Shown here: in pieces, positions 12,459 through 21,450 of the stretch
How positions within the stretch are numbered: position 1 is the first letter of the stretch
How the letters are laid out: each line of letters opens with the position of its first letter
NCBI GenBank assembly: GCA_051453625.1
Contig: JBOZIK010000001.1
Span: 103,595,598 to 103,635,297, forward strand
DNA from: Welwitschia mirabilis
Taxonomy: Eukaryota; Gnetophyta; Gnetopsida; Welwitschiales
Reading direction: 5' to 3'
DNA length: 39,700 nucleotides
The notes under the pieces: generated by a model
The model's input: only the letters and a program-made list of their open reading frames with translations
What the model was told of the DNA's origin: nothing
Database searches by the model: none
Translations under genes and position numbers: made by a program

Positions 12459-13505
12459 ATGAAGGTTTTCTCGTCTTGCAATGGCTTGAAGTTAGACGAG
12501 GAAAAGCACCATGCGAGATCTAGGAAAGTACTGGAAGAGTTCTATGAAGACTTAGAAAAAGGTCTTAACAATCTGGAAAGCTCACTGAGTGAGAATCTCA
12601 TCTCTCTTCAATGGGTAAAAGAAGCAATAAATCTTTTGAAGTTCATGCACTCCAGCGTTATTAGTCTTGTGGAGATTCTGGAGATCCCTGTTTCCTTGAC
12701 AGCTGAGGGATGGATTGACAGTTACATGGATGAATCCGTGAAATTATTGGATATCTGCAATGCGCTGAAGGCGGGCATATCAGAGCTCAGGCATTACCAA
12801 ATGCTAGTTGACATTGCATTGTCTACATTAGTCGATCCTGCAGACGAAATTCTCTCGACTTACAGGCTAGTTGATGCTTTGGAAGCCTGCAAGGAAGAGG
12901 CTGCGAAATTAGGGGATCAGAAGAAAAAAATCGCTTTTTCAAAGAACCTAATAGACTTGAACTTTGCATTTTGCATTAACGAGAAGAATTTGAACGACAA
13001 ATCCATCAAATGGAATGGCTTTTGGGGGGTAATGTTTGCTGTTAAGAACGTTACTTCCTTGATTTCATGGCTGTTAATTTCAAGCATAATTTACCCTATT
13101 CCATTGAAGCTCACCTCCAACCTTGGAGCGACTTCTTTTCCGTTTAGGTGGGCAAATGCATTTGTCCATTTATGTATGCAGTTCAATGATAAAATGAGAA
13201 CCAAAGATCAACAGCAGAGAGACGCGGCAGTAATATTAAAGGATCTGGACGTTTTGGCAGATATCTCAACTGGTCTGAGAGAAAAGGCTCAAATAACTTC
13301 CTTTGCCACTGATAATGGAAAGCTGAATTCGCAGGAAAATTTTGATGGTCGTGAAGAATTTAAGAAGGGAGTCCAATTGTTGAAGCAAAGGTCCTCTGAT
13401 TTCAGGGAAGATTTAGCATCTGTCGACGGGTTGGTTAACAGTTTGTTTGATGAGATTGTTCAGGGTAGAGACAAGCTGTTATACATCCTCTCTGAAACAA
13501 AGTAA
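12459..13505 (+). CDS. BYPASS1/ROH1-like protein, intact single exon
   Basis: A 348-residue protein resembling the plant BYPASS1-related family (PF05633). Arabidopsis BPS1 restrains a root-derived mobile signal that arrests shoot growth, and ROH1 members of this family are linked to the exocyst. The biochemical role of the family is not established. Evidence: the N-terminal half is helical and contains the family block DESVKLLDICNAL (residues 91-103), followed by SELRHYQMLVDIAL. Residues about 188-215 form a hydrophobic stretch, a possible membrane segment. The C-terminal third is charged and helical, ending near DEIVQGRDKLLYIL. Length suits the family (about 340-410). The frame opens further upstream at 12420, but that codon is GTG; ATG 12459 is the first in-frame ATG after the stop TAA at 12354. 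There is no intron in the CDS. Its CpG content contrasts with neighbouring elements, and it is the only gene here that looks functional. Confidence 0.85.
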   Translation: MKVFSSCNGLKLDEEKHHARSRKVLEEFYEDLEKGLNNLESSLSENLISLQWVKEAINLLKFMHSSVISLVEILEIPVSLTAEGWIDSYMDESVKLLDICNALKAGISELRHYQMLVDIALSTLVDPADEILSTYRLVDALEACKEEAAKLGDQKKKIAFSKNLIDLNFAFCINEKNLNDKSIKWNGFWGVMFAVKNVTSLISWLLISSIIYPIPLKLTSNLGATSFPFRWANAFVHLCMQFNDKMRTKDQQQRDAAVILKDLDVLADISTGLREKAQITSFATDNGKLNSQENFDGREEFKKGVQLLKQRSSDFREDLASVDGLVNSLFDEIVQGRDKLLYILSETK

Positions 13506-13652
13506 GCGATTGAGGTTTCTAGCGCTGCGTGTGGGAGATACCGTTGTATTCATGCCAAAGGGTATGAAAGGCACGCTGGGTTGTCTAACAACTCAATTTT
13601 TAGTTTTGAAAACTCTTTCAGGCAGGAATCAGAACGAGTTGAAAATAGAAAA

Positions 13653-13658
13653 AATAAA
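13653..13658 (+). terminator. Poly(A) signal candidate
   Basis: AATAAA lies about 150 bases after the stop codon of the BPS1-like gene, a normal distance for a plant 3' UTR. The overlapping frame 13447-13731 in this stretch is a shadow over the 3' end and UTR. Plant signals are loose, so the site is tentative. Confidence 0.35.
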
Positions 13659-13739
13659 GGGAAATATAGCTAGTTTCTCTATGAACAACGATCCATGTAA
13701 TAAATTCAATTGTGCAAATGGAGCTACTTAGTTTTTCGT

Positions 13740-14971
13740 GTTTTACCACTACGAAAGGTATAGATATAGCAAACGGGATAGCTGCTATGTTAGATAAACA
13801 TGAAATTAAATTTGTGTAGCTAAAGTTGATACTCCAATGTCAAAATATCAAGATGAGTAATAACTTAATTTTTAATGTATTATTTTGTTTCCTCACCTTT
13901 GCATGATATAATAAGCACACATTACCTGACTGGTCATTTATAATTGGTTTCATGTTAAGCACCATATAGATATCTCAATAGTGTTTTTTTATTTAGTTTG
14001 TAGATAAAATTATATAAAAGTAAGACTTTTGTTACTATATTAGGATTTTGTATTTACGTAATCAAATACTTTGGTAAATGGCATGACATTGTCTCCAACA
14101 TTCCTTTTTTTTTCTTTTAATGAATGAAATGTGCATATTAAATGAGAATGTGAGGATGGTGTATACATACAAGTGATGTTTAAGAAGAGCAAGCATCACT
14201 TATACAACAATCATCACATTCATCCTATGTTCAATAAATCTATGCAAAATGAAATCCTTATTCTTGAAAAGCAATAAGGTTTCTAAATGATCTATGGTTA
14301 TTGTAGATCAATGATTTTTAAGGAAAAATCTATCTCCTCAAACTCCTAAAACCTTGTACGATAATTTAGCATTCACTTATTCAAAACCAAATAACACAAT
14401 AAGCGAAACTCAAGGGTTGTAATAACTCCTCCAAAATTGACACCATTAAAATGTGGTGTGAAAAAGAAAATCCCAAATTGTAATTTTCTCTTTAGATATG
14501 AAGCCAAATTCTGAAGTTTAACTAGTAACAAAATTCTTCCAAGTGACTTTTATTAAGAAATATTATGGTTAAAGAAAAGAAAATAGAAGCATAGAGACAC
14601 AAGTTTTGATGTGGAAAACCCCACTGTGCAAAAACAATGGGAAGAATAGCCAAATTATGAGTGTTAGGTTTTAGCTCTAGGGTTTCTTTAGGAATCACAC
14701 TTTAAGCTATAACAACTTACAATATAACTCATACCCAAACCTCACCTACAAGTGTGTTTAAAAAGAATAGAAAAGAACTTTCTAGAAACTGTAGAACCAC
14801 TCCCTTTTTTTAATCTTAATAAGACCATAAAGTTATCACCTTTTACAACATATATGAGGTCAATGTTAAAACATAACATTTCAAGGAAACAAAACATAAT
14901 TTGTCTTTACTATACTATAGTGTTTCCCTTAAGACAAATTAGCTAGTTCTAGTTATAGCTTTAAGAGATGC
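13740..14971. other. Intergenic, no gene seen
   Basis: AT-rich sequence without a coding frame or RNA gene that I recognise. A phrase near 14605 (ACACAAGTTTTGATGTGGAA) recalls sequence often met in plant LTR-element or repeat ends, but no matching partner was found. Confidence 0.4.
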
Positions 14972-15378
14972 ACTATTGGTAACATGGAAAAATTGATTAA
15001 GTGAAAATGACAAGTAAGGATATGATATGAAATTTTGAAAAAAATTTTATCGATTTTTCACAATTTAAGGCATCAAAATCAGAAAAAAATTTGTAAAAAC
15101 AAATGCCATAAACCCTAACCAAATTAAACTTTGTCCTCTAAGTTAGGAAGATAGAGAATTTTATACAAAGCATTTGAGAAGAAGTTAAGTAGAAAAGACT
15201 CATAAAAGATAATTGTGGGCACGCTACACACCCCAAGAAGGGGCTGTGACAGAGGGCGACGCCAGAAAATGAGGCGCCACCCATGAAGCACATGCCATAA
15301 AAAGGGATGCAAGGAGGATGCGAACCAAAAAAAAAAGCGGTAAAATGCAAAGGAAGACGCGAGGAAAAAAACAGGAGA

Positions 15379-15384
15379 CACGTG
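15379..15384. promoter_or_regulatory. G-box in the solo LTR
   Basis: CACGTG, the perfect palindromic bZIP/bHLH site, lies within the CpG-rich part of the LTR. One match to a 6-mer is weak alone; it gains some weight from the other plant response motifs in the same LTR. Confidence 0.35.
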
Positions 15385-16072
15385 AAGAGAGGGAGATGGG
15401 TGGAAAACGCGGGAGGCTTTACAAAGCAGAGCCAAAGAACACGAGCACCGCAAGGAAAGACATATCGATGAAGGGGAAAAGGTAGAGCGCAGAGAAGCTG
15501 AGTGAAGACATAGCAGCACAGTCCCAATTTTTTTTTATTTATTTATTTTATTTTTATTGTTATTTTTATCTTTATTTTTGTTTTCTTAAAAAAGAAGGGG
15601 AGGAGCTTTTTCTTTCGCAATTGGTTATTTTTAGTTTACTTTTAAAAGACATTATTTTGAAAAAAAAGAAAAAGAAAGGGCTCATTCAAATAGTTTTTTC
15701 CCCCTTCCTTTTTAGTTATACATTTGAAAAAAATTAAAGGAAAAAAAGCAAAACTTAGGCCATTTTTTTATTTTTGTTTATAGATAAGAGTCTTCTTTTA
15801 AAGCTATTAGGATTAAAGAATTTCTTTCTTTTCTTTTTAAGTTTGAAAAAACAAAAAAAACTTTTTTTAATATTTTTGAAATCATATTTAAAACTTAGTC
15901 TTTTTCTAGTTTAAGCATTAATTTAAATTTCTCTTAAAAATTAAAAACAAAAATCACAAACATTTCTTGATTCTAAAAAAATATGTTTTCTTAGATTAGA
16001 TCTTAGTTTTTATGTATTTAAATTTTCACTATAGGAAAAACGTTTTAGGCCTAAATCACACTCACAACAACT

Positions 16073-16420
16073 TAGTCAAAAAAAAAAAAGTCAAACTTAG
16101 ACTTAGTCAACTACATTGCAACATCAGGCCAAGTTCCTAAACCTAGTCAAACCAAGTCAACCATACTCATTTAAAGCGAGTCAAAATCATTCAAACTGTT
16201 AAAGAACAGTTAACTTCCATCAAAACACAACATTTAAACCTAGTCAAATGATCAAAATGATAGTCAATATCAATCAAAATGAGTTAAATGACGTCAGTCT
16301 ATGTAAGTCAAAGTTAGTCAAACACAGTCAAATATAGTCAAATTCAGTTAACTCTAGTCAAACCAGGTCAAGTCATTAGATTTAGGATTAAACTTGTTTA
16401 AATCATCGTCAAACCACCAA
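16073..16420. promoter_or_regulatory. Dense AGTCAA (complement of W-box TTGACT) array in the solo LTR
   Basis: I count 13 AGTCAA hexamers plus one GGTCAA and one CGTCAA in under 350 bases. TTGAC[CT] is the W-box bound by WRKY factors, and AGTCAA and GGTCAA are its complements. Chance would give about 0.1 AGTCAA in this length at even base use. The spacing is irregular and the sequence between copies differs, so this is not a simple tandem repeat. The related LTR fragment at 25492-25640 keeps eight more copies. Confidence 0.6.
16289..16296. promoter_or_regulatory. Perfect TGACGTCA site inside the W-box array
   Basis: TGACGTCA is the palindromic TGA/bZIP (CRE/as-1 type) core. The related LTR has TGACGTCT at the matching place near 25543, so the site belongs to the family rather than to this copy. 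Function is inferred only from the motif. Confidence 0.4.
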
Positions 16421-16493
16421 AGTCACATATTATTAAGTAATATTAGAACTAATCCATCATTTACAGAAGATAAAAAATCTCGTAAACAACTAC

Positions 16494-17000
16494 CTTGCCA
16501 ATACCCAAGGTTGGCTTCATGGGATTGGATTATTTAACACTTGTGCTTCATCAAGTTATTGTATGAGGTGTTTATGAACTACGTCCACCTAAGGGCTAGT
16601 AACCCAACTTTAAAAAAGCTACTTGTATAACTTGAGTGGAGTTGAATTCAAGTTAAGATATAACTTTATCCCTGACTAATAATAAACTTAGGTTTAACAT
16701 AAGATGACTGCATAAATATACAAGTTTCATGAATAACTCATAACTAATAAATAATTAACTCACCAATCCAATAAACTAGAGACATATGACTCGTGTCTAA
16801 ATATATAACTCTACTAAGCACCAGAAAATTATTATTTCTTCTAGCAGTGATCTAGATCTTTAATAAAAACCTTCCTTTAGAGAAACTATTAGAAGTCTTA
16901 TTTTCTTTAAAATCTTCCTTTAACATAAAAGTCCATGTTCCTTTATAAGACTATCCACTATCTAATCATTAGTAAAGCCAATACCAAGTGATTATATTAT
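16494..17000. other. AT-rich spacer between solo LTR and copia element
   Basis: No coding frame is seen. It may contain the 3' LTR of the minus-strand copia element, since that element's RT ends shortly to the right, but no matching 5' LTR was found beyond 21.5 kb. Confidence 0.35.
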
Positions 17001-17384
17001 CCTAAATGCACTCCTAAATAAAGTGATGCTTTCTTAAAATATGGTGTGTCTTCAGGTAACACACTAGATGATGTGTAATAGTTATTACTAATATGTTATT
17101 TATGTAAATGTTCATACTTATAAGATGATCTAAACATATCTCATGAAAGATGTTCTACAACTAGAGAATGATATGAATAACTTTACCTAGTCCATTGTAC
17201 TTCAGTTATGTGAAAGATAACACAACTAATAAGTGCTTAGTGAAGGTCCTATAGAAGAGTAAAGTCCTCATAAAAGTAGCCATACCTATGGTACTGAATA
17301 TATTATAAATTTCTTTGGCCTAAATAGCATTAGGTCATACTATAATATTCCCTAAAGTATCTACATAATACAAGCTATAATAAG

Positions 17385-18200
17385 TCATACCATAAAGATA
17401 TCTAGAAATATGCCTAATTGCTTGAAGATGAGGCCCTTCAGGATAAACCATAAAATGTGATACATAGTGGACAAAAAATTTAAGTCTAACCTAGTGTGAG
17501 CTAGATAAAGTAGTGAACCCACTATGAATCCATAAGTCATGGGATTTGGAAGGTCTAACTCTAGTAAACAACCTAATGTGCTATACTCTATGGAACCAAA
17601 ATTCCACATTACCCTTTTTACATGCTTCTTATATGATAGAAGAAGTCCATAATTCATTTACATGGACTAAATACCAAAAAAATATGTGAGTAGTTTAGGA
17701 TCAGATATCTCAAACTATTTGATTAACTCATTAGATAATTAAGTATTTAAATGAAATGTACTAACCAAGTAAACTAGGATCATCTACCTATGGTATTACC
17801 ACCATGTGCTCCTCCTTGCTTTAAAAGCAAAAGTATATTCTAGACTCGTTCTAAAAGAGTAAGAACTATCATAGTTATAGAAAGCCATCTGTTCTATAAT
17901 ATCATGCACACATGTCTTACTTTAGGCCATACAATGTTCTTCTCATTATATAGGTTTAGTTTAGTATTTTTAGATTAATGAACCTTGTTGGCCTTATAAT
18001 ATAAATATTTTCCTCTAACTTACCATCTTAGAAGGTAGAAGTAGAATCTATATAATAAAGTGGGAATCTATGCTATACTATAGATGCAACCAAAAAAGGG
18101 ATGATCTTCATGAAAACAACTAAAATAGTGACCTCATCATAACTTATTCCCACTCATTACTTAAATCCTCATATTACTAATCTTATGCTTCGTGAGATTT
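17385..18200 (-). pseudogene. Reverse transcriptase, Ty1/copia, broken
   Basis: The minus strand shows the copia RT in order: RLVI then GISYDEVTILVVFMKII near 18180-18100 (the family's K-A-R-L-V-A-K-G and Y-x-E-V-F-A-P-V-A blocks), VDDPSLLG near 17785 as the catalytic VDD box preceded by a stop in place of Tyr, FEISDPKLLTYFFGI near 17700, and NPMTYGFIVGSLLYLAHTR near 17530. Frameshifts separate these blocks. The 90-codon open frame 17385-17657 is merely the longest surviving piece. The enzyme is dead but the family assignment is firm. Confidence 0.85.
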
Positions 18201-19929
18201 TCTTAATGATTAAATCTACTCTTGAAGATAAATCTCCTCAGACGGGGGCATCCACGCTGAGAAGGCTGAGCTAAGGTATAGATGTCATTGTTGTGTACTC
18301 TAAACATCTCTATCACCATGACAATTATTAGTGATAATGATGTGAAGCTTCCTATAATGTTTTTAGATCATTTGAAAATCAAAAGATACTCTACTACTAA
18401 TACCCTTCTATTAGTCATCTTTTTATTAATCTCTTAGTCCTATATTAACTATGGAGGATATATTGTCTAATTCTTGGAGCTCTAAAAAACCACCTATGAT
18501 CTTGTATTTTTCTTATTTAATGAAATATCAATGATGAAGGGTGTTACCTTAATGTTTATAAAAACTAGGTCATCCTTTTTTTACCTCCACATCATCCTTT
18601 CTATCTTAAAAATCATGTATGCGTATGTCATCTTCTAGTTCATCATAATTTGTATTATAATCAATCCTCATGGGATGCCGGTCCTCAGTTAGGATGCAAC
18701 ACCTGTAATTATAATAATAGTAATAACACTCACAAAGAATAACACAAGTAATAAGTGTCTTATGCATATGATCAATAACATCACAATAAAAATAAGAAGT
18801 ATTGTTGTTTAATTGGTAAGAAGAGAATGATAAGTGTAATTAATCTATATTATCCATAAAAGAAACTACTAGAAATGCCAATATGAAAGGGTTGAAAGTA
18901 TGGGATGATAATGAATAATATGATGAAGGTGCAGGTGAAAAGGAAAAATACTATGGTAATGATATCTTTACAATGGAAGTACAATGTGAACTAAAACAAT
19001 ATGAGGTAGATGAAGGTGATGCTGATGAAATTAGAATAAGATAAGTAAACTCAAAGGATGATAGTGATAACTTCATTAAAGGTATGTAATGTATAATGAA
19101 AGTAGATATGATGGGGTGATTCATGCATGACGCCCTGAGCTTCATCCTTTTATGGAGGTGAAGTCTTCCTAATATCATATTTAAAGTTAGAGAGTGCAAT
19201 GATGTCCAAGGAATTATTAAAAAAAGGAAACCCTTGAAGACATGGTTGTTATGCACATCATGATTGTAGGGCTCAATGGAATGAATAGGATTAAATTACA
19301 AAAGGGCTTATAGGAGTAATAAAGTTAGAGTAATGATGCAAAGAGAAGATGATTGATGAGAATTTTAAGTTATAGGGGTAAAGTTATGAGATCCATTTAT
19401 AGCTTTAAAACTATCTTAGAATTGGAAAATAACTACTAGTAAATGCCACTGAACTCAAGAGAGCCTTCATCTTTTATAGAAGCAACTAGAGTTATTTCTA
19501 GAATTTTATTTTTATCCACTTTAAAAACGTTTTATACATGAATATATTTTGAAAATGTTTCACTAAAAATACTACTCCATAAGATAACTATTATTATATT
19601 CCATATCTATAATGAAAAGACTTATCATTAATTGTCATATCTGAAGACAAGTGCTACTAATTTAAAACTAAACTATAGAATTCAAACCTCATGAAGCTTG
19701 ATAAAAAACTTATGAAAATGCATTTAGTAGCTATTTCAGAGAGTTTTCATGACTAAATCTCACCCTAAAGATACTCTTAAAACTTTTTAAGTAATAAGCT
19801 GAAGGTACATAGCCATTTATTTACTCAAAGGACATAGTCTTTGATGATAAATAGACTTTATTTTAAAGATAATTTGTGGGAAACATGGTCTCTATTAAAA
19901 ATTTAAGTTAAACTCATAATTCCTTGAGA

Positions 19930-20330
19930 AAACACCTAGAGATTTCATTTCACAATATTTCTTCAGCTCTATAATTGCATTCTATTGTGGAGTATATTCC
20001 TCCCTAGAATTCTTGTGGATCCTTATTTTCTTATAGAAATCATGAAATTGTTTCGAGAGAAGCTGATATTATATGTCTATTATGATTCTCTTACCTTTAT
20101 TTTCTAACTTATACTCTACTACTATTAGCTACTTCTTAAAATTTTTCAACACTTTGAAGTTTTGCTTCATGAAGTAAACTCTCATAAATGATAAGTAATC
20201 ATCTATAGTTATCAACATTTATCCCTTAAAATCATGTGATGTTTTATTTATAGGCCTACATAAGTTCATGTAAATCAAATTCAAAAAGTTAAAAAAATTC
20301 TAGATGACTTTAAAGGATGTAAGACTGCCT
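19930..20330 (-). pseudogene. Integrase core, Ty1/copia, broken
   Basis: Integrase inserts the element DNA into the host chromosome. The minus strand gives LITIDDYLSFMRVYFMKQNF near 20215-20150, corresponding to the first catalytic Asp region, and HKNSREEYTPQ near 20010, matching the block around the third catalytic residue of plant copia integrases. Between them the frame has stops, and the second Asp block (D-N-G-G-E-Y in the family) is not intact. Just ahead of it, near 20330, remnants of the GAG-pre-integrase link can be traced. Confidence 0.75.
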
Positions 20331-21279
20331 TAGCTTTTATGACCACATGTATTTCACACTTTTTATGAGCTCAATAATAATAGGTAGTCCTTAAACCTTC
20401 TACTTACTACTCATACACTTTAGAGACTAGAAGTATAAGTGATCAAATATCTTATTTCATAACCTAGATTCTTCTTCTTAAGAACTAGAAAATTCTCTAG
20501 AATTCATTTTTCCATTCACTAAAAACAATTCAACATGTGAAACCAAAATAATATTCTTATTCTTGTTTAAGTCCTAGAGATACTTTGTATAAAATATACC
20601 TAAAAATCCTTATCTATTAATTTACCATAAATAAGAATGAGTGAAAAATGCCTACAATTATACTTTAGCTATGCCTTTTCCTATAACTAAAGCTATAATG
20701 CTATCTCTAATATTTACTAAAGTACTATTAAATGAATTTAACTATAAGAAAAGTAATCATCCTTGGACGTGTAATGCAATCAATCAAGATCCATGATTTA
20801 TGAATTAGAATTAGCTTCATCTTTGGAATTTTTTAAGAATTAAATATTACTAAATTCTTTTTCTCTAAATAGAAAACTCCTCATTTGCATATTTCTTTTT
20901 ATATAATCTTTAGAAAATTTCTTCAACTATTTGTAAGAAAGCACTACATGTATTTTTGTGGGATACTACATCTTCTTCCTTTATCTTCATTCTAGTTCAG
21001 AGATGTAGACTTTTATTTCTAGTTATTACTTCGGTTGTGCTATTTTTGAGTGCCATCTCCTCTTACTTTATCATAGTCCATACCATAGTTTCTTCATCCT
21101 TCTAACGAGAATTAGTGATGGATTGATCTTTATTATGAAAAATGTTCAATGTAACTCTTCTCCTAATCATTTACCAAAGATTCATTTAAAGGAATCCATC
21201 AACTTTATTAAAGAGAGGTTAGAGATTTCTATCATATGCACCAGAAATACATTAATGCATAAAAATGAGACAAAAATGA

Positions 21280-21435
21280 AAATGCAACCTTCTTCAAAAT
21301 TATCTCATCTCTAAGGTCCTATCCCAAGCTTTATAACACATTCATAAACTCTTAATGTCTCTTGTTAAGTTCCTCAAGAGATTCATAATTTTCCATTTGG
21401 AGAATCTCAAATTCCCTCTTAACATAAAGAAGATT
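21280..21435 (-). pseudogene. Copia gag (UBN2-type) remnant
   Basis: The minus strand reads LLYVKREFEILQMENYESLE, then LNKRH, a stop, EFMNVL, and LRDEIILKKV. This is the order found in plant copia gag proteins, where a R-x-F-E-x-L-x-M block precedes the E-S-[VI]-E-E segment and the later D-E-x-I-x-x-K-x-L block. Three stops fall within some 40 codons. It lies about 1 kb ahead of the integrase in the same orientation, as expected. Confidence 0.65.
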
Positions 21436-21450
21436 TGCAATCTAAATCTA

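Larger units (their letters stand above)
14972..16493 (+). mobile_element. Probable solo LTR of the Tat/Ogre-like family, with target duplication
   Basis: The 3' part (about 16219-16488) matches 25492-25731, where the similarity ends just before a primer-site candidate and gag. So the shared end is the 3' end of an LTR. Here it ends CA at 16488, followed by ACTAC. At the left, ACTAT (14972-14976) is followed by TG at 14977, giving a 1512-base LTR with a 5-bp target duplication that differs by one C/T transition. The 15.2-15.5 kb part is unusually GC- and CpG-rich. No internal region follows, which fits a solo LTR left by recombination. The right end is well supported; the left end rests on TG plus the short duplication. 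Confidence 0.6.
17000..21450 (-). mobile_element. Decayed Ty1/copia retrotransposon, minus strand
   Basis: Read on the minus strand, the order is gag (about 21435-21280), integrase (about 20330-19930), then reverse transcriptase (about 18200-17385). Integrase ahead of RT is the mark of Ty1/copia. All parts have stops and frameshifts. The protease and zinc knuckle between gag and integrase could not be picked out, nor could the RNase H end below 17.3 kb. LTRs and the primer site were not found, so the limits given are those of the recognisable internal part. Confidence 0.8.

Noticed and set aside
13447-13731. 94-codon frame overlapping the end of the BPS1-like gene
   Set aside because: It lies in another frame over the last 59 bases of the gene and its 3' UTR, resembles no family, and the BPS1-like protein already ends where the family ends.
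15124-15527. Two overlapping minus-strand frames of about 130 codons
   Set aside because: They lie in the CpG-rich part of the solo LTR, both frames are open only because the plus strand is purine-rich, and the proteins are low in complexity.
16073-16420. CRISPR-like or satellite array from the repeated AGTCAA word
   Set aside because: The spacing is irregular, the repeat is only six bases, and the sequence is a plant LTR; no CRISPR is expected.
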